A stretch of DNA of 64,000 nucleotides, from contig CAVYEW010000014.1 in the NCBI GenBank assembly GCA_963767645.1, positions 62,001 through 126,000 on the forward strand. Direction: 5' to 3'. This DNA comes from DATFDN01 sp963767645 (lineage in GTDB: Bacteria > Pseudomonadota > Alphaproteobacteria > Acetobacterales > Acetobacteraceae). Below, in pieces: positions 18,633-27,776 of this stretch (positions are counted from its first letter, which is position 1; every line of letters starts with the position of its first letter). The notes beneath the pieces are model-generated. The model was not told the DNA's origin. It saw nothing but the letters and a program-made list of their open reading frames with translations, and made no database searches. Position numbers and translations under genes: made by a program.

Positions 18633-19055
18633 ATGCATAGGCTTTTGCTGACCTCCGCCGCCCTGGCACTGGCCGCCGCGCCGGCCTTCGCCCAGGCCAA
18701 CGCGCCGGCCGGATCACAAACGAACCAGTCGGGCTCGAGCTCCGCAAGCCAGATGGGCGGGCAGAACGGAGCCATCCGCCAGCAGATCACGCAGCAATTG
18801 TCCCAGGCGGGATTTACCGATGTCCACGTAATGCCGGAGTCGTTTCTGGTGCGCGCGAAGGACCCGCATGGCAATCCGGTGATGATGGTCATCAACCCTG
18901 ACTCCGTAACCGCCATGACCGCGATGGGCGGTCAGACCGGCAGCCAGATGGGTCAGGGCGGAGGGGCTGGCGGAGCAGCGGGCACGACGGCCAATTCCGG
19001 GCAGTCCGGCAGCGCGGCCAACACGCCGAACGGGAATAGCACGACCACGCGGTAA
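18633..19055 (+). CDS. Small periplasmic protein, Gln/Ser/Gly-rich
   Basis: 140 residues. A clear Sec signal peptide (MHRLLLTSAALALAAAPAFA, cleavage after AFA) is followed by a low-complexity Ser/Gln/Asn region. A folded core of about 50 residues (IRQQITQQLSQAGFTDVHVMPESFLVRAKD) resembles the short alpha-beta module of alphaproteobacterial periplasmic proteins. The tail is Gly/Ser/Asn-rich and probably disordered. ATG 18633 follows AAGGAGCTTGCG. Function is unknown; the fold suggests a small envelope protein, perhaps stress related. Confidence 0.8.
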   Translation: MHRLLLTSAALALAAAPAFAQANAPAGSQTNQSGSSSASQMGGQNGAIRQQITQQLSQAGFTDVHVMPESFLVRAKDPHGNPVMMVINPDSVTAMTAMGGQTGSQMGQGGGAGGAAGTTANSGQSGSAANTPNGNSTTTR

Positions 19056-19163
19056 CTGAGCGACCGGCGGGGGCGGTTTGTCCGCTCCCGCCTGGCTGTG
19101 CAGCGATCGCTATGGGGGCGCTGCTGCTCGCGGGGTCCGGCGGCCAGCGTGCCGATGCTGGGC

Positions 19164-19706
19164 TCAGGCGAGGACCACGTCTATGTGGACCGGATCATGG
19201 ATGGTGCTGCCGACCGGCGACCATAGCATGGCATTGACCACCAAAGTCTTGAGCACGTCACGCGGCGCGTCCGCCTCGATATGCACGAGGACCCGGACCG
19301 CCTCGAAGCCCACCGGCTTCGGTCCGTCGGCGCCGACAATGCCCCACGCGGCGCTGGAATCGCAATCCGCCTCGACCTCCAGCTCCAGAGTCTTGATCGT
19401 GATGACGCGCGCGACCGCATTGGCCCGGATGGCGACGGCGAGACAGGAGCCGAGGGCGGCAAGCAGCGCCTCGGACGCAGTCGGAATTGCATCATCCTCG
19501 GCTGGAGTCAGTCTCCCCTCCAGCGCGTAAGGCGGCAGATCGCGGATGTAATTCAGCTGCCGGAGCTGCCCCTCGGTCACGGTCCGGCAGCGCAGCGTCC
19601 GGCGCGTCGGCGCCTGCGCGCTCCGCTCGTGGACGAAAGCCTCCCGTTGCTTGGCCCTCGGTAGAAAGGGATTACCACGATCGGAGGGGGGCGGATTCTT
19701 GGTCAT
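19164..19706 (-). CDS. OsmC/Ohr family protein
   Basis: 180 residues from the Met at 19706, chosen because GAGGAAG lies just upstream; the open frame goes back another 28 codons. The OsmC fold is seen in the strand pattern and in the helix around the conserved Cys (SEALLAALGSCLAVAIRANAVA, about residue 96). The second redox Cys of classical Ohr is not evident in the usual place, so peroxidase activity is uncertain. OsmC-like genes often lie beside LysR regulators. Here the LysR gene is divergent across a 371-base gap. Confidence 0.88.
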   Translation of the reverse strand: MTKNPPPSDRGNPFLPRAKQREAFVHERSAQAPTRRTLRCRTVTEGQLRQLNYIRDLPPYALEGRLTPAEDDAIPTASEALLAALGSCLAVAIRANAVARVITIKTLELEVEADCDSSAAWGIVGADGPKPVGFEAVRVLVHIEADAPRDVLKTLVVNAMLWSPVGSTIHDPVHIDVVLA

Positions 19707-20077
19707 CGGCGCTTCCTCGGCGCTCTCGTCCGGGCGCGAGTTTATGCTGCCATGGGGAACATCTGGCCCAGCAGGTGGGCAAGGGGTCATCAGGAACTCC
19801 TTGGCGTACTCACCCGAAGGTAATGGGTATCCGCCGCAACCAATGCATGTTGCAATGCGGTGTCCCTACGCAAGTCTCTGCGCTTTTGAAAATATGTAAC
19901 GTAGTGACGGGCAGAGCGTCCCGTTCAGCCCTGGGCGACCATTGGGCCCGGTTGGCAGCGCAATCGTGAGGCACGGAGGAGGAATACCCTCGCGCGACGC
20001 ATTCGATTTCGCACTTTTCGCAAGCGACGCCTATTCTCGAATAGCGTTATGCAAAAATGTGCGGGGAGCCGGAGGCA
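19707..20077. other. Divergent intergenic region, OsmC / LysR
   Basis: 371 bases without a supported gene. It carries the 5' signals of both divergent genes, including the palindrome at 20032-20043 and the 26-base element at 20037-20062. Confidence 0.6.
20032..20043. promoter_or_regulatory. Palindrome TATTC-TC-GAATA, probable LysR operator
   Basis: Perfect five-base inverted repeat with a two-base spacer, 34 bases before the LysR start. LysR-type regulators usually bind such interrupted palindromes in the divergent promoter region and repress their own gene. Confidence 0.45.
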
Positions 20078-21037
20078 ATGGATTGGGATGACCTGCGCTT
20101 CTTCCAGGAGGTGATCCGGCACAAGACCCTTTCCGCCGCCGCCCGGCAGTTGCATGTGACCCAGTCCACGGTCGGGCGCCGCCTGGCCTCGCTGGAGGCG
20201 AGCCTGGGGGTGCGCCTGGTCCACCGCACCCGCGAGGGCTACGTCCCGACCTTCGCCGGCGAGGCCATCCGCGAGCACATCGAGCGGGTCGAGGCCGAGA
20301 CCCAGGCGGTGCGGCGGGTGGTGGGCGGTCTCGACCAGCGCCTCGAAGGCGTGGTCCGCGTCACCACCCTGGCGCTCCTGGCCAGCCATTTGCTTGCACC
20401 CAGCACCGCTGCCCTGCACGCCCAGCACCCCGAGATCATGGTGGAGCTGCTGTGCTACGTCCCGAGCCCGAACCTCGCGGCGCGCGAGGCCGACATCGCC
20501 GTGCAACTCGGCCGCTTCGCGCAGCCCGACCTGGTGGTGCGGCGCATCGGCACCCTGGCTTTCGGCCTGTATGCGAGCCTGGCCTATCTCGGGAAAAACG
20601 GCGAGCCCGACACAACGGCCGGCTGCTCCGGCCACCACCTGATCACCATCGTCGATGAGGACGCGCTCCCGGAGCAGGCGGAGTGGCTCGCCGAGATCGC
20701 CGGGCGGGCGCGGATCATGCTCCGCACCGACAGCCGCGAGACCCAGCTTTGGGCGACCTTGCAGGGCGGCGGGCTGGCCCTGCTGCCGTGCTTTCGCGCC
20801 GACCGCGAGGCGGCGCTGCAACGGCTGCACACGCCCTCACCGGCTCCGGGTGCCGAGATCTGGATGGCGGTGCATCGAGACCACCGCCACATGCCGCGCA
20901 TCAGGGCGGTGCTGGACTGCATCGCCGAAGCCGCGCGCCGCAGCACCAACGACCTGTGTCCTCACCAGCCCGCGCAGCGGACCACCCCAGAGCCGGTTAC
21001 GTCAGCATCGAACGCCGATGCCGGCGACGGCACGTAG
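20078..21037 (+). CDS. LysR-type transcriptional regulator
   Basis: 319 residues from ATG 20078, preceded by GGAGGCA; an ATG seven codons upstream (20057) lacks a ribosome site. The N-terminal winged helix-turn-helix is textbook: MDWDDLRFFQEVIRHKTLSA, then AARQLHVTQSTVGRRLASLE (about 20-40). The effector-binding part covers about 90-290 (VRVTTLALLASHLLAPS, DIAVQLGRFAQPDLVVRRIG). The tail from about 295 is polar and variable. It is probably a regulator of the divergent osmC-like gene, with autoregulation through the palindrome between them. The effector is unknown. Confidence 0.93.
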   Translation: MDWDDLRFFQEVIRHKTLSAAARQLHVTQSTVGRRLASLEASLGVRLVHRTREGYVPTFAGEAIREHIERVEAETQAVRRVVGGLDQRLEGVVRVTTLALLASHLLAPSTAALHAQHPEIMVELLCYVPSPNLAAREADIAVQLGRFAQPDLVVRRIGTLAFGLYASLAYLGKNGEPDTTAGCSGHHLITIVDEDALPEQAEWLAEIAGRARIMLRTDSRETQLWATLQGGGLALLPCFRADREAALQRLHTPSPAPGAEIWMAVHRDHRHMPRIRAVLDCIAEAARRSTNDLCPHQPAQRTTPEPVTSASNADAGDGT

Positions 21038-21042
21038 GCCGA

Positions 21043-22290
21043 TCAGATAACCCGGTTCGCCCGCGCCAGGACCGCCTCGAACAGGACTTGGCATCCCGCC
21101 TCCGCCTGCTCGGGCAGCATGTCCTCGGCCTCGTTGTGCGATAACCCGTCCTTGCAGGGGGTGAAGATCATCGCGCTCGGCACATGCTGGGCAACATAGA
21201 CGGCATCATGCCCGGCGCCGGAGACGATCTCGCGCGCGGGATAGCCGAGCCGCGCCGCCGCCTGACGCACGAGATCGACGCAGGCCGGATCGAAAGCCTG
21301 CGCCTGGATGCGGAACAGGCGCGTGATCTCCAGCTTCACCCCGCAGTCGCGGGCGATGAACCCGGCTTCGCGGGGGAACTGCGCGTCGAGCCGGTCGATT
21401 TCCGCCTCCTCCGGGTGACGGAATTCTACCGAGAACCGCACCTCGCCCGGGATCACGTTGCGGCTGTTGGGAAACACCTGCAACTGACCGACCGTGCCCC
21501 GCCCGGCCTCGCCGCGGGCGCGCATCATGCGGTCGACCAGGTCGATGACGCGCGCAGCGCAGAGCAGCGCGTCCTTGCGCGCCTCCGGCGGCGTGGTGCC
21601 GGCATGGCTCTCCTGGCCAGTCGCGACCGCGTCGTACCACACCTGGGCCTGCGCGCCGGTGACGATGCCGATCGCCTTGCTCTCGCGTTCCAGGATCGGA
21701 CCCTGCTCGATATGCAGCTCGAAATAGGCGTCGGCCGGGAACGCAGCGGCCGGCGCATCGCCGCGATAGCCGATCTGCTCGAGCGCGGCGCCGACGGTGC
21801 CGCCCTCGGTATCGGCGAGCGCATAGGCCTTGTCGAGCGCGAACACGCCCGCCCAGACCCCGGACCCCATCAGGCTGTGGCCGAACCGGCAGCCCTCCTC
21901 GTCGGTCCAGTTCACCAGCTCGATCGGCGCCTCGGTGACGAGACCGAGATCGTTCAAGGTCCGCAAGACCTCCAGCCCGCCGAGCACGCCGAGCGCACCG
22001 TCGAACTTTCCGCCCGAGGGCTGGCTGTCCAGATGGCTGCCGATCAGCACCGGCAACCGTGCTCCGTCGCGGCCTTCGCGCCGGGCGAACATGTTGCCGA
22101 TGGCGTCGACCCGTACCGCCAGGCCTGCCGCCTCGCACAAGGCGCGGAAGCGGTCGCGCCCGCGTCGGTCGGTCTCGGTCAGGGTGAGGCGACGCACGCC
22201 GCCCTTGCGGGTCGCGCCGATCTCGGCCATCCGCATCAGGCTGTCCCAGAGCCGGCGCCCGTCGATGCGCTGGTTGGTCTGCACGCTCAT
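21043..22290 (-). CDS. M20 zinc amidohydrolase (N-carbamoyl amino acid hydrolase / allantoate amidohydrolase type)
   Basis: 415 residues from the Met at 22290, preceded by AAGGAGGGCCGG; the longer open frame back to 22548 has no such site. Metal ligands of the M20 family are visible: GSHLDSQPSGGKFDGALG (His and Asp), DEEGCRFGHSLMGS (Glu), HIEQGPILE and the C-terminal GAGHDA. The wording of these motifs fits the hydantoinase/carbamoylase branch (HyuC, AllC, beta-ureidopropionase), which release an amino acid or ureidoglycine with ammonia and CO2. Substrate cannot be chosen because no hydantoinase or allantoinase gene is adjacent. It is convergent with the LysR gene. Confidence 0.9.
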   Translation of the reverse strand: MSVQTNQRIDGRRLWDSLMRMAEIGATRKGGVRRLTLTETDRRGRDRFRALCEAAGLAVRVDAIGNMFARREGRDGARLPVLIGSHLDSQPSGGKFDGALGVLGGLEVLRTLNDLGLVTEAPIELVNWTDEEGCRFGHSLMGSGVWAGVFALDKAYALADTEGGTVGAALEQIGYRGDAPAAAFPADAYFELHIEQGPILERESKAIGIVTGAQAQVWYDAVATGQESHAGTTPPEARKDALLCAARVIDLVDRMMRARGEAGRGTVGQLQVFPNSRNVIPGEVRFSVEFRHPEEAEIDRLDAQFPREAGFIARDCGVKLEITRLFRIQAQAFDPACVDLVRQAAARLGYPAREIVSGAGHDAVYVAQHVPSAMIFTPCKDGLSHNEAEDMLPEQAEAGCQVLFEAVLARANRVI

Positions 22291-22359
22291 CCGGCCCTCC
22301 TTGGCCATCTTGCCCGCCGCGTCCGGTCCTGCAAGGTTCTGGCTGCAACGGAGTCCGCG

Positions 22360-22804
22360 ATGCCGAGCCTGCCTAGACCGCGCGCCGCGGCGTTCGCCCT
22401 GTGTTTCCTGCTGGCGGTCGCAGGGTGCAAACTGATCGACCAGCGCACCTTCGCCCCAGCCCCCGAGGCCGCGGCCGCCGGCCGCCCCGAGCAGCATCGA
22501 GACCCGCACGCCGCTGCTCAGCGTGGTGCCGGGGACGAAGCTCGCCACCTACGATACGCTGCTGCGCTCCGCGGTGCGCGCCGGCCAGGCCCGTGACCCG
22601 GCGATCCGGTTCGACGTGGTCAGCGTGGTGCCGGCGACCGGCACCGTCGCCCAGCAGGTCGCTGCCGCCGACGCGGTGCGCGCCAGCGCGGCGGATGTCG
22701 CTCAGGCGCTGATCGCGGCGGGGGTGAGGGAAAGCCGCATCAGCCTCGGCGCGCGCCCCGATCCTACGGTGCGCGGCCCCGAGGTGCGCGTTTACGTGCG
22801 GTAG
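22360..22804 (+). CDS. Small lipoprotein, split by a one-base frameshift
   Basis: ATG 22360 opens a signal peptide ending in the lipobox LAVAGC, so Cys would be lipidated after cleavage. The frame then fails in Arg/His-rich nonsense. Dropping one G of GG 22480-22481 joins it to the downstream frame (SSIETRTPLLSVVPGTKLA to GPEVRVYVR), giving about 147 residues. The mature part is an alpha/beta module ending in a short strand, recalling OmpA-like C-terminal segments without the peptidoglycan motif. Envelope location is sound; function unknown. Confidence 0.75.
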
Positions 22805-22810
22805 GGGGCT

Positions 22811-23092
22811 CTAGCCTCGCCCGCGCGCCGGCGTGTCCGGCCGTTCCTGGTCCTCCTCTTGATGGGCCGTCTCGGTCGCGTGCCGGTCGGAGGTCGGGGT
22901 CCCGATCGGCTGCGCGTCCGCATCGCGGTCCTGGAGCGGCGGCAGGGGCTTCTTCGCCGGCTCGCCGGCCCCGGTAATGCCGGTGCGGGATGGCGGGTCG
23001 CTGGCTGGGAAACTGTCGGCCGAGGCACGATCCACCTGATTCCGGGGCTCGTCCTTGCCCATGCCGGGCTGGTCACGGCGCTCTGACATCAT
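22811..23092 (-). CDS. Small disordered protein with SFPASDPPS motif
   Basis: About 93 residues from the paired Met codons at 23092/23089. It is polar, Pro/Asp/Arg-rich and likely disordered. The segment ADSFPASDPPSRTGITG is a motif repeated in many short alphaproteobacterial proteins of unknown role. Convergent with the lipoprotein gene, with six bases between the stops. Confidence 0.6.
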   Translation of the reverse strand: MMSERRDQPGMGKDEPRNQVDRASADSFPASDPPSRTGITGAGEPAKKPLPPLQDRDADAQPIGTPTSDRHATETAHQEEDQERPDTPARGRG

Positions 23093-23173
23093 GCTTCTGG
23101 GCTCCTGCTCACCGGCGTGCAACGCGGGCACGGCGGAGTAGTTCAACGCCGGACAAGGCGGGAGAGCAATGGC

Positions 23174-24166
23174 ATGGCAACAACGGTCGTGGTCACTGGC
23201 GCCAGCGCGGGCAATGGACGGGCCATCGCGCGCGCGTTCGCCGACGCGGGTTGCGACGTGGGGCTGCTGGCGCGCGATGCCGAGCGCTTAGCGGTCGCGG
23301 CGAGCGAGATCGAGGCCCGCGGCCAGCGTGGGCTAGCGGTCCCGACCGACGTCTCCGACCCGGACGCGGTGGAGCGCGCCGCTGCGGAGGTGGAAAGCAA
23401 GCTCGGGCCGATCGACGTTTGGGTGAACGACGCGATGGTGACGGTGTTCGCGCCGGTCCACGAGATCTCTCCCGACGAGTTCCGGCGCGCGACTGAGGTC
23501 ACGTATCTCGGTACGGTCTACGGCACGATGGCGGCGCTGCGGCGCATGCGCCCGCGCGGCAAGGGAAGCATCGTGCAGGTCGGCTCGGCGCTGGCGTATC
23601 GCGCCATCCCGCTACAGGCGGCCTATTGCGGCTCCAAATACGCGATCCGCGGCTTCACCGACAGTTTGCGCACCGAGCTGATGCACGACAAGGTCCCGAT
23701 CAATCTCTGCATGGTGCAACTGCCGGCGGTGAACACGCCGCAATTCGACTGGGCGCTGACCAAGATGCCGAAGAAGGCGATGCCGGTGCCACCGATCTAC
23801 CAGCCGGAGGTGGTCGGACGGGCCGTGGTGTTCGCCGCGTTCAATCGACGGCGCGAGATCTGGCTCGGAGGCCCAACCTGGCAGGCGATCGTCGGCAACA
23901 AGATCGCGCCGGGACTGATCGACCGTTACCTCGCCCGCACCGGCTACAGCAGCCAGATGCGCGACGAGCCGACCGGGCCGAACCCGCCGGCCAATTTGTT
24001 CGAGACCGTTCCCGGGCGACAGGGCGCGCATGGCAGTTTCGACCAGAAGGCGCGCAGTTCCACGGCGACGCTCTGGGCGACCGAGAATCGCGGCATGATC
24101 ACCGCTGCGACCGCCGTTGTCGGCGCGCTCTGTCTCGGATGGGCGACCAAGCGGCGGGAGGACTGA
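23174..24166 (+). CDS. Short-chain dehydrogenase/reductase with C-terminal extension
   Basis: 330 residues from ATG 23174. Rossmann NAD(P) motif TGASAGNG (about 8-15), structural motif in the place of NNAG reads NDAM (about 84-87), and the catalytic Tyr/Lys are in YCGSKYA (Y near 153, K near 157) with Ser in VGSALAY. The classical SDR body ends near 250. The extra 80 residues end in a hydrophobic stretch (MITAATAVVGALCLGWA) that could anchor it to the membrane. The family often sits in general-stress gene sets. The change of the second Asn-Ala-Gly element is conservative in effect. Substrate unknown. Confidence 0.9.
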   Translation: MATTVVVTGASAGNGRAIARAFADAGCDVGLLARDAERLAVAASEIEARGQRGLAVPTDVSDPDAVERAAAEVESKLGPIDVWVNDAMVTVFAPVHEISPDEFRRATEVTYLGTVYGTMAALRRMRPRGKGSIVQVGSALAYRAIPLQAAYCGSKYAIRGFTDSLRTELMHDKVPINLCMVQLPAVNTPQFDWALTKMPKKAMPVPPIYQPEVVGRAVVFAAFNRRREIWLGGPTWQAIVGNKIAPGLIDRYLARTGYSSQMRDEPTGPNPPANLFETVPGRQGAHGSFDQKARSSTATLWATENRGMITAATAVVGALCLGWATKRRED

Positions 24167-24247
24167 GCGTAGTCGCGCAAGCAGCTGCGACGACGTGCCG
24201 CATCGCACCAGGACGGACGCGAAGCGCGCGACATTGGCGCCGCGCGT

Positions 24248-24802
24248 TCACGTCCGCGGCAGCGATACCCCGCGCTGGTGCATGTACTTCCCCGCCCGGT
24301 CGGCGTAGCTCGTCTCGCAGCTCTCGTTGCCTTGCAGGAAGATGAACTGGCAGATGCCCTCGTTGGCGTGAATCCGGGCGGGCAGGGGGGTGGTGTTGCT
24401 GACCTCAATTGTGACCTGCCCCTCCCATTCCGGCTCCAGCGGCGTGACGTTGACGATGATGCCGCAGCGCGCATAGGTCGATTTGCCGAGGCAGATCACC
24501 AGCACGTCGCGCGGGATGCGGAAATACTCCACCGTGCGGCCCAGGGCGAAGCTGTTGGGCGGGATGATGCACACCTCCCCCACGCGATCGACGAAACTGG
24601 CCGGCGCGAAGTCCTTCGGATCGATCACCGCGCTATCGATGTTGGTGAAGATCTTGAACTCGTCGGCGATGCGCGCGTCGTAGCCGTAGCTGGACAGGCC
24701 GTAGCTGATGACGCCCTCGCGCTTTTGCGCCTCCATGAACGGCTCGATCATGGCGTGCTCCGTCGCCATGCGGCGGATCCAGCGGTCGGACATGACGGCC
24801 AT
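24248..24802 (-). CDS. dcd: dCTP deaminase
   Basis: Converts dCTP to dUTP, the first step toward dTMP. The Met at 24802 gives 184 residues, the normal length for this alphaproteobacterial type, beginning MAVMSDRWIRRMA. The catalytic core is GKSTYARCGIIVNVTPLEPE followed by WEGQVTIEVSN. In it STYAR supplies Ser and Arg, and the Glu of TIE is the likely general base. The frame stays open for another 47 codons upstream (see the next entry). Products of dUTPase are expected elsewhere. Downstream of a hybrid sensor kinase on the same strand. Confidence 0.95.
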   Translation of the reverse strand: MAVMSDRWIRRMATEHAMIEPFMEAQKREGVISYGLSSYGYDARIADEFKIFTNIDSAVIDPKDFAPASFVDRVGEVCIIPPNSFALGRTVEYFRIPRDVLVICLGKSTYARCGIIVNVTPLEPEWEGQVTIEVSNTTPLPARIHANEGICQFIFLQGNESCETSYADRAGKYMHQRGVSLPRT

Positions 24803-24943
24803 CGGGCGACGTACTCCGGTCAGGGCGGCGGCGCCCTCGCGGGCGCGAAGCTGAGCCTTGCGGCGGCGCAGATTCTCGCGCAGACGCTCGGCCTCCCGCG
24901 CGCGCCGCACGGCAATCGCGGGGGGATCGGACGGCAAGCTCAC
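24803..24943 (-). other. In-frame N-terminal extension of dcd, possible former small gene
   Basis: 47 codons in frame with dcd, starting at GTG 24943, which overlaps the sensor kinase stop by four bases (GTGA). It encodes an Arg/Ala/Glu-rich helix (RAREAERLRENLRRRKAQLR) unlike anything in dCTP deaminases. Small separate proteins with a RRRKAQ helix are, to my knowledge, common in this group. It may be a coupled small gene whose stop was lost or misread, or a real N-terminal fusion. Confidence 0.45.
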
Positions 24944-27712
24944 GTGAGCTGTCCGGGCATGAGGGCGGCGGCGCCTTCCGTCAAGCGAGCGATGCGCGCG
25001 GCGATGTCGGCGGCCCGCGCCGGCTTGGTGAGGATTTCGGTGCCGGGAGTATCGGCGGGCGATCCGTCAGGATGAAGCGAGAGGTCCGCAGCCATGCCGG
25101 TCAGCAGCAGCGCCGGCAGTCCCGGCCGAATCCGCCGAGCGGCCGCGATCAGCGCGGTGCCGGTCTCGCCCGGCATCGAGTAATCCGTGACCAGCACGTC
25201 GAAGCTCGCCGCGCCCAGGAGTTCGCGTGCCTCCGCCGCGTCGGCCGCCTCCTGGACCCGGAAACCCCGCTCTTCCAGCTCCTCGGCCATCGTCGCGCGC
25301 ACTGCTTCCTCGTCGTCCACCAGCAGGACGCGCGTGCCCTCCGCAGCACTGGTCGAGGTGGCCCGAGGCGGTTCGCGCCCGGGCGGGTCGGCGACTGGCA
25401 GCCATAGGTGGACCGTCGTGCCCCGTCCGGGCGCGCTCTCGATGGCGATGCCGCCGCCCAGCTGCTCGACAAATCCCCGCGCCATCGCCAGGCCCAGTCC
25501 GGTGCCCTTGTCGATCGGCTTGGTGGTGAAGAACGGCTCGGTGGCGCGCGCCAAGGTCGCCGCTTCCATCCCCGTGCCGGTATCGGCGGTGTCGAGACGG
25601 ACATAGCGACCTGAGCGCAGCCCTGCCGGGTGCGCTGCGCCCGGCATCACGGTCTCGGATGCCGCGCGCAGCGTAAGCGTGCCGCCGTCCTGCATGGCGT
25701 CGCGGGCATTGGCGGCCAGGTTCACCAGCACGGTCTGCAGTTGCGGGCCGTCGGCCATCAGCCAACCGGCGTCGGTCGCCGCCTCGACGCGCACCGTGAG
25801 CTGCGCACTCAGCGTATGCGCCAGGATCCCTGCCGTGTCGCGCAGCAGCTCCGCGGCATTCACCGGGGCGGCACGCAGGTCGCCCCGGCGCGCAAAGGTC
25901 AGCAGTCGGCGGGCCACCGCCGCGCCGCGCTCGGCCGAGGCCGCGGCCGTGCGCGCGAAGCGGCGTACGGTCTCCGGGCACTCGGCCCGGCGCTCGATCA
26001 GCGATATGGCTCCGGAGATTGCCTGCAGGACGTTGTTGAAGTCGTGCGCGACCCCGCCGGCAAGCTGGCCGAGCGCCTGCATCTTCTGCGCCTGTGCCGC
26101 CTCCTGCTGCGCCGCCTCACGCGCCGCCACCTCCTCGCGCACCCGCTGTTCGAGCGTCTCCCGCAGGGCATGGAGGCGGTTCTCCGCGGCCCGCCGCTCG
26201 GTCACGTCGAGCATTGCGGTGAGGGCACCGATGATCTGCCCGTCGCGGTCGCGCAGCGGCACTGCGCTGAGCAGCAGCGCGATCCGATCGCCGGTGCCGC
26301 GCACCATGCTGACTTCCATGTCCCGCACCGGCTCGCCGCGCAAGGCGCGGGCCGAGGCCCGCTCCGCCGGCGGGATCGGTGAGCCGCCCACCGCCCGCAC
26401 ATCGAGGTCGGGCGACTCGACTGTCAGGCGCTTCAATTCCTCGGCCGAGCGCGCCAGCATCGTGCAGATCTCGCGGTTGACGAAGTCCCAATGCCCATCG
26501 GGGCCGAACACGATGACGCCGCAGGGCACCACTTCGATCAACCGGGCGGCGCGCAGCTCCGCTTGGCCGGCACTGTCCTCGGCGGCCCGCCGGCGGCGCA
26601 CCATCTCGCCCAGCACGCGCGCGACGCCATCCGCCTCGCGGACACCCGGCTCGTGCGCCAACAGCACGTCGGAGCCGTCGAGGGCCGCCGCGAGCCGTGC
26701 CAAGGTGCTCACCGGACGCGCCAAGCGGCGCGCGACGATCAGGGCCAGCCCCAAGGACAGCGCCAGCGCCGCGACGCCCGCCAGCAGCATCTCCAGTACG
26801 CTGGCGCGCAGCGGCGCGAAAAGCTGCGATCGCGGGATGGCGACCCCGGCAGCCCAGCCGAACTGCGGCACCCGGGAATACACCGCCAGGGCCTCGGTGC
26901 CATTCGGAAGTCTGATATCAGCAATGCCCTCGGAATCGTTGGACGCCAGGAATGCTCGCGTTTCCGGGCTCGCAAGCCGTCCTACAACCTGCTCCGGATC
27001 GGGGATGCGAGCTACCAGAGATTCCCGCCGAATCGATAATCGCGGCGAGCCAGCCGTCCGGCAGACTCTGATCCCTGACGATCTCCTGCAACCGGCTCAG
27101 CGGCAGGCGAAGCGAAAGATCGTAGATGACGTGACCGCTCCGCGAGACCGGAACGTCGATCGCCACCGCCGCTTCGCCGGGGCCCTGGGCCGTCAGCGAA
27201 CTCGAAACGACCGGCGCACCGGTCTCGAAGACCCGCGCGCTGATCTCGGGCATGCTGCGTCGCGACATCGCCGGGGATAGCCCGGCGTCCGAAAACAGGG
27301 TGCGCCCGCCGGCGTCGAAGACGAACAGCTTGCCGCCCGGGACTACTTCGGACAGGAAGATCTGAGCCAACGAGCCGAAATCTGAGAAAGTGCCCGCCTG
27401 CAGCGCCGGCGCGGCGGCAAGCGTCTGCAACCCCATGACTTGGCGGCGGAGCTCTTGAGCCGTCTGTCGCCCCACCGCCCGGGCAACAGACGCCGTCCGC
27501 TCGATGAGGATCGACCGCTGCGTGAGATATCCGCGGCTGACATGGAACAGCCCGTAGCTGGCCAGCGGAACGGTGGCCGCGAGCACCAGCAGGACCAGCC
27601 AAGCCCTGAACGACAGGGACCAACGGCCCGGAGAACGCACGCGCCCTGCCCGGCCAAAGGGGGGCAGGTCGAGCCCAGGCCTCGCCTTCTGGACAGTCTG
27701 CTCCGACAGCAA
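24940..27712 (-). CDS. Hybrid sensor histidine kinase with receiver domain, one frameshift
   Basis: About 923 residues when one T of the TT at 27022-27023 is removed; otherwise it splits into 26918-27712 and 24940-26883. Order: transmembrane helix (about 36-56), a periplasmic dCache-like sensor (about 60-290, with VSRSGHVIYDLSLR), second helix (about 305-327), HAMP (about 328-380), and PAS with VVPCGVIVFGPDG and TERR end (about 390-510). Then HisKA with LGQLAGGVAHDFNNVL (His near 556), HATPase (NLAANARDAMQDGG, DTGTGME, KGTGLGLAM) and a C-terminal receiver with VLLVDDEE and TDYSMPG. No separate response regulator is next to it. The extracellular signal is unknown. Confidence 0.85.
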
Positions 27713-27756
27713 GACCTCCCCCGTGGGACCGCCTGTTCGCGTATCCGTGATTTAGA

Positions 27757-27774
27757 CTACGGCCGGACCCGTAG
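27757..27774 (-). terminator. Hairpin after the nitronate monooxygenase gene
   Basis: CTACGG and CCGTAG form a six-pair stem with a six-base loop just beyond the stop on the minus strand. No T run follows, so it is a weak terminator candidate. Confidence 0.25.
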
Positions 27775-27776
27775 GG

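Noticed and set aside
20057..20077. ATG 20057 as the LysR start
   Set aside because: Seven extra residues not in the family and no ribosome site, whereas GGAGGCA precedes ATG 20078.
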